Source of the DNA: Phycisphaerae bacterium
GTDB lineage: Bacteria > Planctomycetota > Phycisphaerae > Sedimentisphaerales > UBA12454
DNA length: 53,793 nucleotides
Direction of reading: 5' to 3'
NCBI GenBank assembly: GCA_026386845.1
Contig: JAPLMW010000058.1
Span: forward strand, 1-53,793
The notes under the pieces are model-generated. The model saw only the letters and a program-made list of their open reading frames with translations, was not told where the DNA came from and did no database searches. Of the stretch, positions 43,192-52,034 are shown in pieces. The stretch's first letter is position 1, and each line of letters opens with the position of its first letter. The translations under genes and the position numbers were made by a program.

Positions 43192-43983
43192 TTATCTGTT
43201 TTCCAGAGGCAGCTGGATAGTAAAAGACGTTCCTTTGCCCGGCACGCTGTCAACTCTTATCGAGCCGTTATGTGCTTCTATTATTTTTTTGGATGTCGAA
43301 AGCCCCAAACCGCTGCCGCCGGGCTTTGTCGAATAATAAGCGCTAAAAATCTTGTCCATATTTTTCGGCTCAATCCCTTTGCCGGTATCACTTACAATAA
43401 TCACCGCGTTTTTGCCGTTCTTCTGCGTCCTGAGCAATAGTTCGCCGCCGCTGGGCATAGCTTGCTGAGCGTTTATAAAAAGATTAAGCAAGACCTGTTT
43501 TAACATATCGCCGTCCGCTTTGCAAACCAGGGATTCGCCGGCCGGACTGCTGCGGACGGTAATCGAATGACCGAAAGCCTGCGGCGAATAAAAATCAATC
43601 ATATCGGAAACTATCCGATTTATATCAACGTCGGACAGGTGCAATTCGGTCGTTTTGACATAACGAAGAAAATCCTCAAGAATCTGCTCAAGGCGTTCGG
43701 TTTCCTTACGAACCACCGCAATTTTCTTTGCGGCTCTTCTGGTATTTTCATCTTTGCCGGTCAGATCTTCGCTTACAAGTTTAAGATTGACTTTGATTAT
43801 AGAGAGAGGGTTTTTCATCTCGTGGGCAAGACCGCCGGTCAGGCGGCTCAACTCTTCAAGTTCTGACTGTCTGCCGGTGAGGCTTTTGAGATTTTTCCTG
43901 AAATTATAAAAATAACAGCCGGCGGCAGCTAAACCTGCCCCAATAACAAAACCCGCAACAATGCCCGTTAATAGAGGGGACAA
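43192..43983 (-). CDS. Sensor histidine kinase
   Basis: 263 residues. One N-terminal membrane helix (about 6-27), then the dimerisation/phosphoacceptor domain with the histidine in GGLAHEMKNPLSIIKVN, and the ATP-binding domain with NLFINAQQAMP, DTGKGIEP and SGLGLSTSKKI. There is no sensor domain, so another protein may supply the signal. It is the obvious partner of the NtrC-family regulator. It begins 27 bases after pnp. Confidence 0.9.
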   Translation of the reverse strand: MSPLLTGIVAGFVIGAGLAAAGCYFYNFRKNLKSLTGRQSELEELSRLTGGLAHEMKNPLSIIKVNLKLVSEDLTGKDENTRRAAKKIAVVRKETERLEQILEDFLRYVKTTELHLSDVDINRIVSDMIDFYSPQAFGHSITVRSSPAGESLVCKADGDMLKQVLLNLFINAQQAMPSGGELLLRTQKNGKNAVIIVSDTGKGIEPKNMDKIFSAYYSTKPGGSGLGLSTSKKIIEAHNGSIRVDSVPGKGTSFTIQLPLENR

Positions 43984-44010
43984 TAAAATATCTCCTTGCC
44001 CCGATTAGAG

Positions 44011-46137
44011 CTATTTTCCAGATTCAGTCTCTGTCTTCATTTGAGCCAGTGCCGCTTTACGGGAAAGTTTGAACCTGCCCTGGTCGTCAATCGCCAGAAG
44101 TTTTACAGGGATTTCATCGCCGACTTTGCAGACACTGTCAACAGTCTTAACGTAGCCATCGCTAAGTTCGCTTATATGACAAAGACCCTCTATGCCGGGC
44201 AGAATTTCAACAAACGCTCCGAAATCCTTTACGGAGACCACTCTTGCATTCGGATAAATACGACCGACAGTCGGAGGTTCCGTCATAGCCTGTATAATTT
44301 TCTTGGCCTCAAGATGACCGTCCCCGCCGACACAGCTTATATAAACTGTGCCGTCCTCTTCTATTTCTATCTTGGTGCCTGTCTTTTCCTGAATACCTTT
44401 AATAACCTTGCCGCCCGGGCCGATGATTTTGCCGATAAGTTCGGGGTCAATCTCTATGCTTATCAGTTTCGGTGCATATTGGCTCAACTGCGGTCTGGCA
44501 GCGCTTATTGTCTGACCCATTGTATCGAGCAGTTTCAGGCGGGCCTGTTTGGCCATTTCAAGAGCCTCAACTATAATATTATGCGGCAAAGATGCGTCTT
44601 TTATGTCAAGCTGTATGGCGGTAATGCCGTCTGTTGTGCCGGCAACCTTGAAATCCATATCGCCGAAATGGTCCTCGTCGCCTATGATGTCTGTCAGCAA
44701 AACGTATTTACCATTTTCCTTTATCATACCTATTGATATACCGGCGACAGGTTTGATGATTGGGACGCCGGCGTCCATAAGAGCAAGTGTTCCGCCGCAG
44801 ACCGACGCCATAGAGCTGGAGCCGTTGGATTCTGTAATATCAGACACAATTTTGATTGTATATGCAAAATCATCGGCATTCGGCTTTACCTGCTCAAGAG
44901 CTTTTTCCGCCAAAGCGCCGTGCCCGATTTCCCTTCTGCCGGGTCCGCGAATCGGCTTGACTTCGCCAACACTATATGGCGGAAAATTATAATGCAGCAT
45001 AAATTTTTGGCCATACTCTTCCAGAAGGCCATCGACAATCTGCGCGTCCATACTCGTTCCGAGCGTAACTGAGATGAGAGCCTGAGTTTCGCCTCTTGTA
45101 AAAAGCGCCGAACCATGCGAACGCGGCAATAAACCAACTTCGCACGTTATAGGCCTTATGTCCGTATAGCCCCGGCCGTCAAGCCTTTTGCCGTCAAGTA
45201 TTAACTGCCTTACTATTCCTCTTTGAATCTTGTCAAAAATTCTGATGAAAAGGTTCTTTGAACACCGGGCTTCATTAGTGCCCTGTGCAGGAACGCAGTA
45301 AATTTCCTCTGCCTTTTCAATTATTGCCTTGACCGCCTCACTTCTTTCAGACTTTGATGATTTAATCTGATATGCCTGCCCCAAATCGGCAGTATATTTG
45401 GCGGCAATTTCATCGGCAATCTGCTGGTCCCATTCGATTTCGGGTATTTCCTTTTTCTGACCGCATTTCGCGGCCAGCTCATCAATCAAATCGCAAACAG
45501 TCTTTATTGACTGATGCGCCAATTCAATGCCTTCGGCCACAACATCTTCAGAAATCTGCTTGGCATCGACCTCTATCATATTAATGGCGTCGCGCCTGCC
45601 TGCCAAAATAAGGTTAAAATCGCTTTTTTCCCGCAGTTCATACGACGGATTAATTTCAAATTTCCCGTCCACCCTGCTCAATCGGACAGCGCCGATAGGC
45701 CCCTGGAACGGCATTTTGCTGATGGTAAGAGCTGCACTTGCGCCAATCATTGCAAGAACATCGGAGTCGTTCTGCTGGTCTGCGCTTATAACAGTAACCA
45801 TAACCTGGACTTCGTTAAAATAACCTTCAGGGAAAAGAGGCCGCAGAGGCCTGTCTATCATTCTGGCCGTCAGAGTCTCCTTTGTGCTGGGTCTGCCTTC
45901 TCTTTTCATAAAACCGCCTGGAAACTTGCCCGCAGCGGACAACCTCTCGCGATATTCAACACTTAACGGAAAATAGTCTATACCTTCTCTCGGCGGCGCA
46001 GAAGTTACCGCTACTAATACCATCGTATCACCATACGTTACAACAACAGCCGCATCTGCCTGCTTTGCTATTTTTCCGGTTTCCAGAATAAGTGAATTTT
46101 GGCCGATTTGCTTTTCAACTCTAATAATACCTGTCAT
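44011..46137 (-). CDS. pnp: Polyribonucleotide nucleotidyltransferase
   Basis: PNPase degrades RNA 3' to 5' using phosphate. The 708-residue protein has two RNase PH domains (FARGQ-type TRGETQALISVTLG near 345, and an MKREGRPSTKETLTARMIDRP segment near 78), then a KH domain (LIGKIIGPGGKVIKGIQEKTG, split around 560-580) and an S1 domain (VVSVKDFGAFVEILPGIEGLCH region). Length is standard. It follows rpsO in the order common to most bacteria. Confidence 0.95.
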   Translation of the reverse strand: MTGIIRVEKQIGQNSLILETGKIAKQADAAVVVTYGDTMVLVAVTSAPPREGIDYFPLSVEYRERLSAAGKFPGGFMKREGRPSTKETLTARMIDRPLRPLFPEGYFNEVQVMVTVISADQQNDSDVLAMIGASAALTISKMPFQGPIGAVRLSRVDGKFEINPSYELREKSDFNLILAGRRDAINMIEVDAKQISEDVVAEGIELAHQSIKTVCDLIDELAAKCGQKKEIPEIEWDQQIADEIAAKYTADLGQAYQIKSSKSERSEAVKAIIEKAEEIYCVPAQGTNEARCSKNLFIRIFDKIQRGIVRQLILDGKRLDGRGYTDIRPITCEVGLLPRSHGSALFTRGETQALISVTLGTSMDAQIVDGLLEEYGQKFMLHYNFPPYSVGEVKPIRGPGRREIGHGALAEKALEQVKPNADDFAYTIKIVSDITESNGSSSMASVCGGTLALMDAGVPIIKPVAGISIGMIKENGKYVLLTDIIGDEDHFGDMDFKVAGTTDGITAIQLDIKDASLPHNIIVEALEMAKQARLKLLDTMGQTISAARPQLSQYAPKLISIEIDPELIGKIIGPGGKVIKGIQEKTGTKIEIEEDGTVYISCVGGDGHLEAKKIIQAMTEPPTVGRIYPNARVVSVKDFGAFVEILPGIEGLCHISELSDGYVKTVDSVCKVGDEIPVKLLAIDDQGRFKLSRKAALAQMKTETESGK

Positions 46138-46158
46138 TATCTAACCTCAATTAATATG

Positions 46159-46185
46159 GTTTTGAGCTGATTAAGAACTCAAAAC
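46159..46185 (-). promoter_or_regulatory. Hairpin between rpsO and pnp
   Basis: GTTTTGAG pairs with CTCAAAAC around an 11-base loop. No T tract follows in the direction of transcription, so it is not an intrinsic terminator. In E. coli the same intergenic region holds an RNase III processing site, so a processing role here is plausible. Confidence 0.4.
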
Positions 46186-46194
46186 TAAAAATTA

Positions 46195-46461
46195 TTACTT
46201 GCGGAGTCCGAGACGATTGATAACGTCCCTGTATCGCTTTATGTCCTTTTTACCGATATACTTAAGCAGGGCCGACCTGTTGCCGACCATTTTCAGCAGA
46301 CCACGCCTTGAAGAATGGTCTTTGGGATGGGCCTTGAAATGGTCGGTCAGCTCATTAATTCGTGATGTTAGAATGGCTATCTGAATCTCCGGCGAACCGG
46401 TATCGTTTTCAGTGGTCCTGCTTTCTTTGATTATTTTCGTCTTTTTTTCCTTCGTTAACAT
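46195..46461 (-). CDS. rpsO: 30S ribosomal protein S15
   Basis: 88 residues, the usual length. It has the family segments [36 protein letters not shown] and [20 protein letters not shown] (split here for brevity). S15 binds 16S rRNA early in 30S assembly. Confidence 0.96.
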   Translation of the reverse strand: MLTKEKKTKIIKESRTTENDTGSPEIQIAILTSRINELTDHFKAHPKDHSSRRGLLKMVGNRSALLKYIGKKDIKRYRDVINRLGLRK

Positions 46462-46526
46462 CTGTTAATACTGCCTTTCCAATAAAATAAAAGTTTTCAT
46501 ATTTCCGACTTCCGGCGGATTTAGCA

Positions 46527-46554
46527 ATTATAGTAATGAAATCAATTTTTGCAA
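46527..46554 (-). promoter_or_regulatory. Promoter of rpsO-pnp
   Basis: On the minus strand TTGCAA (46549-46554) and a perfect TATAAT (46527-46532) are 16 bases apart, about 65 bases before the rpsO ATG. The -35 overlaps a GCAATAA/TTATTGC hairpin (46551-46567) that could bind a regulator or simply be chance. Confidence 0.55.
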
Positions 46555-46659
46555 TAAGTTTTATTGCGGCTGCAAAAAGAGGAATAACAGATATGACCAA
46601 AATACATCCCTGACGCCATAAAGTCTTGTGCAAAAATGACTTATGAACAATATGCGAAA

Positions 46660-47781
46660 CTAATGCGATAAAAGCGTAGAAATCCTGAATATTGGCAGCA
46701 GAAGGGCTATAGCGATAGTGCCTACGATACAGCCCATTATTATTATCATCAGAGGTTCAATCGTAGTGGTTACTACTTTGATTGAATTTTTGAGTTTTTT
46801 GTCATAAAAATCGCTGATTTTTTCACAGACAGGACCGAGAGTGCCGCCTTTTTCGCCGGCTCGAATCATCTGTAATACCGCAGGCGGAATAAGGCCGCTA
46901 TACGACGCCAGACTCATTGCCTCTGACAGTTGAAATCCAGCTTCCACTCTATCACAGGTTTCAGACCAAAACCGATAAAAATATTCATTGTCGCAGGCGT
47001 TCTGAACAATATGCAGCGTATCAAGAAGCGTCACGCCGCTGCCAAGCATCGTAGCCATTATTCTCGCACTTCTGGTCATTATGGCGTCAATAAACATTGT
47101 GCCCAATACAGGTGTATGAATTTTCAGGTAATCAAGCATCTTTCTGCCGCCGGGTGTACTTAGAGCGTAAAAAACCGCTCCTCCAAAAACCGCCATAACA
47201 GCTAAAATCAAAGAGGCGGACCAAAAATCACTCAGCAACTTGCTGAAATTCACAAGAAGCTGTGTAAGCACCGGCAGTGCCCGGCCTCTCGATTCATATA
47301 TTTTTGTAAACTTAGGCAGAACAAAAAACAAAAAAGTAGTAGTCGCAATCACTGCCATAACCATCATAATTATCGGGTAAACCAATGCGCCTTTAATCTG
47401 CCTTTTGGTTTCCACTTCGCTTTCGATATACTTCTGGAGTACATCGAGCATTTCCGACATTCGGCCTGAAGCTTCCGAAGCTTCAACTATACCGATAAAC
47501 ATCGGCGTAAAAACCTTCGGAAAGGCCGAAAGTGAAACTGAAAGACTCTCACCGTTCTGGAGACTGTCGGATATATCGAAAAGTATGCTCTGGAATACAC
47601 CGTCTTTCGTCCGAGCTGCGATAGCCTCGACCGCCTCGCTTAAAATCACGCCGCTCGAAAGCATCACAGACAACTGACTTGTAAAAAGCAGCAGTTCAGA
47701 CTGTTTGACTTTCGATGAGTGCAGCCATCCAGCTGAAAGCTCCGATTTTATTGGGAGCAATGAGCCGAGTAATTCAGTCAT
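46660..47781 (-). CDS. GspF/PilC-type inner-membrane platform protein
   Basis: 373 residues with two duplicated T2SF domains (about 28-150 and 230-355) and three membrane helices (about 140-165, 190-212 and 345-368). Landmarks are FTSQLSVMLSSGVILSEAVE, ASEASGRMSEML, and in the second half IRAGEKGGTLGPV. It is the platform through which the ATPase drives pilus or pseudopilus assembly. It starts 35 bases after the GspE-type gene. Confidence 0.9.
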   Translation of the reverse strand: MTELLGSLLPIKSELSAGWLHSSKVKQSELLLFTSQLSVMLSSGVILSEAVEAIAARTKDGVFQSILFDISDSLQNGESLSVSLSAFPKVFTPMFIGIVEASEASGRMSEMLDVLQKYIESEVETKRQIKGALVYPIIMMVMAVIATTTFLFFVLPKFTKIYESRGRALPVLTQLLVNFSKLLSDFWSASLILAVMAVFGGAVFYALSTPGGRKMLDYLKIHTPVLGTMFIDAIMTRSARIMATMLGSGVTLLDTLHIVQNACDNEYFYRFWSETCDRVEAGFQLSEAMSLASYSGLIPPAVLQMIRAGEKGGTLGPVCEKISDFYDKKLKNSIKVVTTTIEPLMIIIMGCIVGTIAIALLLPIFRISTLLSH

Positions 47782-47816
47782 TTTCTGTCCCTATAACTTA
47801 TATATCGCTTTATTTT

Positions 47817-49532
47817 TCATTCTTCCGCCGTCGTCACCCGCAGAATTTCGTCAAGCGTTGTTATGCCGGCTTTAACTTTATACAAACCATCAAGTCTAAG
47901 AGGTATCATACCGTTTTTGATGGCAAGCTCTCTTATTTTCCTGACGCTTGCGTTTGACGCTATAAGTTCCTGAATATCCAGCGTCGGAATAAACAACTCA
48001 TGTATGGCTATTCGGCCGATATAGCCGGTATTCCTGCACTTCTTGCAGCCTATCCCGCGATAGAATTTGGCGGAGGAATTCAGCGCCTTTTCCACCATTT
48101 TTCTGATTGATACGGGCGGTTCGTATTCCTCCTTGCAGTTCGAACATACTTTTCGCACCAGCCTTTGGGCAAGAACCGCAACGATAGAGGCTCCCACAAG
48201 ATACGGCGCAACGCCAAGGTCAACAAGTCTGGTAACAGCGCCGGGAGAATCGTTGGTATGCAGCGTCGAAAGCACAAGATGGCCTGTAAGAGCGGACTGG
48301 GTCGCAATGGCTGCCGTTTCTCTGTCACGGATTTCGCCAATCATCACAACATCGGGGTCCTGGCGAAGAAGACTTCTCAGTGCGGAGGCAAACGTGAAAT
48401 CGGCAGCTTCATTAACCTCAAATTGATTGATGCCGGATATATTTGCTTCAACAGGGTCCTCGACCGTGCATATATTTATCTCCTCGTTGTTCAACTCCGA
48501 CAGAATCGCATATAGCGTCGTATTCTTGCCTGAACCTGTCGGGCCGGTAACGAGAATAATGCCGTTGGGCAAACGAATTTTTTCCTCGAGCAGCTTAAGA
48601 TTGTCATAACTGAATCCCAGCGTTTCAAGATTGAACAAGACGCATTTGGCATCGAGAATTCTTATGACCACTTTTTCGCCGTAACTGCCGGGCATTACTG
48701 ATACTCTCAAATCAATCGGTCTGCCGGCAACCATTACATGGATTCCACCGTCCTGAGGCGTTCTGCGCTGAGCTATATCGAGTCCAGCCATAATTTTAAT
48801 ACGAGAAACTATTGCTGAAAGCATCTGATACGGAGGCCGAATTTTTTCATATAATCTGCCGTCAACACGATACCTTACTCGGAGCTTTTTATTATCCGGC
48901 TCTATATGAATATCGCTGGCGTTTTCACGCGCGGCATTGTAGATAAGATAATTGACAAGCTTAACAACCGGCGACTGCCCCGCTACCTCTTCAAGGTTGG
49001 AGATATCCTCCGAAATATTTTCTATAAGCGTGAAATCTTCAAGACCTGTTTCGTCAATTATATCGTCGATGACAAACACATTGGAGGCAGGCATATATGC
49101 CTGAAGCGTTGCCTGAATATCCTTTGACGTCGCACAGACCACCTGAACGCTGCAGCCGCTGAGTCTTTCGATTTCCTCAATCAAAAATACATTGCTCGGC
49201 TCATTTACCGCAATGGTTAAACAATCGCCGACTCTGAACAGCGGCAGTATACAATGTTCCTCAAGAAAGTCCCTCGGCAGAATCTCAATAATATTGGGGT
49301 CGCAAATCTTGGGGCTTATTTGCGCATAAGGAACGCCATAAGCCTCTGCAAGAGCAGAGGTAATATCATTCTCGCTGCAGTAGCCTTTTTCAATCAGCAG
49401 TTCGCCGAGCAGCTTCTGATGGCCGCCGCCGCTCTGCTGCGAAAGCGATTCGTTTATCTGCTCGGCTGTTATAATACCCCTTTGCTGGAGTATTTCGCCA
49501 AGCTGAAGTTTTGTTGTTGCCGGTTTTTTCAT
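47817..49532 (-). CDS. GspE/PilB-type assembly ATPase
   Basis: 571 residues. An N-terminal MshEN/GspE-N domain (about 1-150) precedes the ATPase: ASDIHIEPD, RRTPQDGGIH, Walker A GPTGSGKNT (about 330-338), Asp box CTVEDPVEA, Walker B VVMIGEIRDRETA, His box LSTLHTNDSPGA, and zinc cysteines (CSNC and CKKC, about 485-525). The P-loop residue after the lysine is Asn where Thr or Ser normally binds magnesium. All else looks intact. It powers assembly of a pilus or type II secretion pseudopilus with the GspF-type protein. Confidence 0.9.
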   Translation of the reverse strand: MKKPATTKLQLGEILQQRGIITAEQINESLSQQSGGGHQKLLGELLIEKGYCSENDITSALAEAYGVPYAQISPKICDPNIIEILPRDFLEEHCILPLFRVGDCLTIAVNEPSNVFLIEEIERLSGCSVQVVCATSKDIQATLQAYMPASNVFVIDDIIDETGLEDFTLIENISEDISNLEEVAGQSPVVKLVNYLIYNAARENASDIHIEPDNKKLRVRYRVDGRLYEKIRPPYQMLSAIVSRIKIMAGLDIAQRRTPQDGGIHVMVAGRPIDLRVSVMPGSYGEKVVIRILDAKCVLFNLETLGFSYDNLKLLEEKIRLPNGIILVTGPTGSGKNTTLYAILSELNNEEINICTVEDPVEANISGINQFEVNEAADFTFASALRSLLRQDPDVVMIGEIRDRETAAIATQSALTGHLVLSTLHTNDSPGAVTRLVDLGVAPYLVGASIVAVLAQRLVRKVCSNCKEEYEPPVSIRKMVEKALNSSAKFYRGIGCKKCRNTGYIGRIAIHELFIPTLDIQELIASNASVRKIRELAIKNGMIPLRLDGLYKVKAGITTLDEILRVTTAEE

Positions 49533-49549
49533 ATTCTTACACTATCATT

Positions 49550-49885
49550 TCAAGTGAAGCTCTTAACTGCTTCACTTAATTCTTCGTAACGGTCCAGTTT
49601 GCTGTCAAGCCGCGTAATTTCAAGAATCTTGGTGATATTGCTGTCAAGACCCGCGAGTTTAAGCTGACTTTTGTTCTCATGACAATAATCCCTCAGCCAC
49701 AGCAGCATCCCAAGACCGCTGCTGTCGATAAAAGGCACTTTGCTCATATCGAGAACTATGCCGGACCTCTGCTTTTTAATAAGCTCGGTCATCGTATCCT
49801 GAAATACCTTACAGTATTCTTCAACAAACTCGCCGCCAAGTTCCACAACTGTAACATTATTATAATCCTGATGATTTATCTTCAT
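49550..49885 (-). CDS. STAS-domain anti-sigma factor antagonist
   Basis: 111 residues. The anti-anti-sigma fold is clear: NVTVVELGGEFVE, then DMSKVPFIDSSGLGMLLWL with the phosphorylatable serine (about residue 58) and a C-terminal helix. The unphosphorylated form normally binds an anti-sigma kinase. No such kinase is adjacent; the neighbouring HD-GYP and two-component genes suggest a signalling role. ATG 49885 has AAGG seven bases upstream, and that site lies in one arm of a long inverted repeat. Confidence 0.85.
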   Translation of the reverse strand: MKINHQDYNNVTVVELGGEFVEEYCKVFQDTMTELIKKQRSGIVLDMSKVPFIDSSGLGMLLWLRDYCHENKSQLKLAGLDSNITKILEITRLDSKLDRYEELSEAVKSFT

Positions 49886-49993
49886 CACGCACCTTCTTTA
49901 TATTTAATCTTGTTTAAACTTTTTATAATTCCATTTTTCATTTCGACTCTTAATAAAACAATATAAAAAATTGAATATTTAGAAGGTGCGTGA
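49885..49993 (-). promoter_or_regulatory. Inverted repeat that can mask the STAS ribosome-binding site
   Basis: TCACGCACCTTCT (49885-49897 on the plus strand) and its exact complement (49981-49993) form a 13-bp stem in the mRNA with an AT-rich loop of 83 bases. The upstream arm directly follows the HD-GYP stop. The downstream arm contains the STAS Shine-Dalgarno sequence and the A of its ATG. Pairing would block STAS translation. Confidence 0.6.
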
Positions 49994-49994
49994 T

Positions 49995-51611
49995 TCATTT
50001 CAGAAGCGCTCCTATTGCAATCGTGCCATATTCGCTGAAACTGTCGCCGGAATAATTTTCGTCTTCAACTTCTCCGCCCTGGAGTATTTCCCACAGCTTA
50101 TTAATATCGCTGTTGATAAATATCGAACCTATTTTGGGGTCAAATTGGCTGCCGAGACCTCTTTCTATTTCACTTATCGCATCTTCGAGCCTCAAAGCAT
50201 CTCTATAGGTTCTTTTGGAAGTCATTGAATCAAAAGAGTCGGCTATCATCACGATTTTGCCGGCAAGAGGAATATCATCATCCATAAGTCCTTTCGGATA
50301 GCCTTTGCCGTTATACCATTCATGATGGCACAGCACGCCCGGAACTATATCAGCCATCTGCTGTATCTCCGACAGTATGCCGGCCCCTATCGCAGGATGA
50401 GCCTTCATCTGCTCATATTCGGCATCTGTGAGTTTACCCTGCTTTCCTAATACTGATTCGGGTACGCCTATTTTGCCGATATCGTGCAGCAGGCCGGTAA
50501 GATAAATCTTCTGTATCTGCTCAGTCGTCATCCTGCCGGTTATCTGAGCATAGTGGTCGGCTATCCATTTCGAAATAAACGCTACTCTTTCCGAATGTCC
50601 TCTGGTGTACTGGTCCTTGGCGTCTATGCTGTTTGTAAGAGCTCTCAATGAACCAATCAAAAGCTTCTTAAGTTCGCGGAACAGATTCTCATTCTCAATA
50701 AAAACCGCACATTCATTTGCAACCGAATTGAAAAACTTTGCATCAGTACTGTCGAAATCCGCCTTGTCGAGTCTGTTGGTGGCAACCATCATTCCGATAA
50801 CTTTGTCTTTGCCGTGAAGCGGCACAGCTATTATATTCCTCACCCTGCCGAACCATTCATATTTGAATGGAGCATCGACTTCGCTGTCAAGCAAGGCATC
50901 GGAACCGGCACGTAATACCGCAAGAAGTCTTTCAAAAAGAATTTCGTGCATATTGGATTGCTTATGGTCGATGGCAATAAGACCTGTTCCCGCCGTAAGC
51001 ACAAGTTTTTTTGTTTCACCGATCCGCTTCTCAAGAAAAACCGCAATGCCTTCGACCTTCACAAGCTCGGTCAGACTATCGCACGCCATTTGAAGATAAT
51101 TCAAATCGGATTGTGTTACTTTCATATTGGCGCTCATCTTATACAACAGCATAAGCTCCTCATAAGTCTGCGAAAGCTCGCCGCTCACCATCTCTATCTG
51201 CTGCTGACTTTTGTGTTCCTGACTGAAAGCATTCACAAACATATTTAGAATCTGCCGCATATAATTTGAAACATTTATTTCGCTCTTATCTGCTTCGGAC
51301 GGCAGCAACTGACCGCAATCGAGCACAACAACAGCCGTTACCTCATCTCCCGCTGTAAGATTTACACAAAGCATCTGTTCAAACTCCCCGAACATCTGTA
51401 TCTTATCAGACCGGGATTTCAGAACATGCTTCGCACAGGCCGCTGCTGCGTCATAATCGCTTATGAACTTACCTCCGTCAAAATTAAACAGCGAATTAAG
51501 CCTCGCATCATAAACAACGAGGTTTGCGCCAAGGGCGGCTATATCCTGTCCGAAATCCTTCAGGAGTTTGGATTGTATAAAACTCAGTTTATTGTCCGTC
51601 GTCATTAACAC
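49995..51611 (-). CDS. GAF/HD-GYP domain protein, probable cyclic-di-GMP phosphodiesterase
   Basis: 538 residues. A receptor-like N-terminal region and a GAF-type sensor (about 165-310) precede an HD-GYP domain (about 325-510). The metal and substrate motifs are RGHSERVAF, LLHDIGKIGVPE, HPAIGAGIL and HHEWYNGKGYPKGL. HD-GYP proteins degrade cyclic di-GMP, which usually opposes attachment and pilus use. GTG 51611 is preferred over ATG 51605 because AAGGA is nine bases upstream. It lies between a receiver gene and the STAS gene. Confidence 0.9.
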   Translation of the reverse strand: MLMTTDNKLSFIQSKLLKDFGQDIAALGANLVVYDARLNSLFNFDGGKFISDYDAAAACAKHVLKSRSDKIQMFGEFEQMLCVNLTAGDEVTAVVVLDCGQLLPSEADKSEINVSNYMRQILNMFVNAFSQEHKSQQQIEMVSGELSQTYEELMLLYKMSANMKVTQSDLNYLQMACDSLTELVKVEGIAVFLEKRIGETKKLVLTAGTGLIAIDHKQSNMHEILFERLLAVLRAGSDALLDSEVDAPFKYEWFGRVRNIIAVPLHGKDKVIGMMVATNRLDKADFDSTDAKFFNSVANECAVFIENENLFRELKKLLIGSLRALTNSIDAKDQYTRGHSERVAFISKWIADHYAQITGRMTTEQIQKIYLTGLLHDIGKIGVPESVLGKQGKLTDAEYEQMKAHPAIGAGILSEIQQMADIVPGVLCHHEWYNGKGYPKGLMDDDIPLAGKIVMIADSFDSMTSKRTYRDALRLEDAISEIERGLGSQFDPKIGSIFINSDINKLWEILQGGEVEDENYSGDSFSEYGTIAIGALLK

Positions 51612-51627
51612 AGGTGTTTATCCTTTT

Positions 51628-52011
51628 TTAACTTACCGCAGAACTCTGTAATACATTTTCAACATGAGCTAAAAGCTCTTTCGGACTAAAAGGCTTGCTG
51701 AGAAATTCCGCGATATTGAGTTTTTCCCTCTGTTCATCGTCTATCGCGAAGCCTCTTGCCGTAAGTATTATAACGGGAATATTTTCAATGCCGGGCGTAC
51801 CGCGAATCTTTTCTATCAGCTCGATTCCTGTCAGACCCGGCATTTGATAATCGGCTATTATAATATCCGGTTTTTCCTCACAGCACAGCGTGTAGGCGTC
51901 TGAGCCGTTATCCGCAGTTACAACCTCGAAGCCGTTGTTGCGAAGCTTCATCGCTACCACCTGGACTATGTGAATCTCATCGTCTATTACAAGCACTTTT
52001 TTATTTCCCAT
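51628..52011 (-). CDS. Single-domain response regulator (CheY-like)
   Basis: 127 residues forming one receiver domain: VLVIDDEIHI, phospho-Asp in IIIADYQMPG, the Thr in VIILTARG and the lysine in LSKPFSPKEL. There is no output domain, so it acts through protein contact or phosphotransfer. The kinase gene ends 23 bases upstream, so they are probably a pair. AAAGGA precedes the ATG. Confidence 0.92.
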   Translation of the reverse strand: MGNKKVLVIDDEIHIVQVVAMKLRNNGFEVVTADNGSDAYTLCCEEKPDIIIADYQMPGLTGIELIEKIRGTPGIENIPVIILTARGFAIDDEQREKLNIAEFLSKPFSPKELLAHVENVLQSSAVS

Positions 52012-52034
52012 TTTCTCATCCTTTAAAATAAGGA

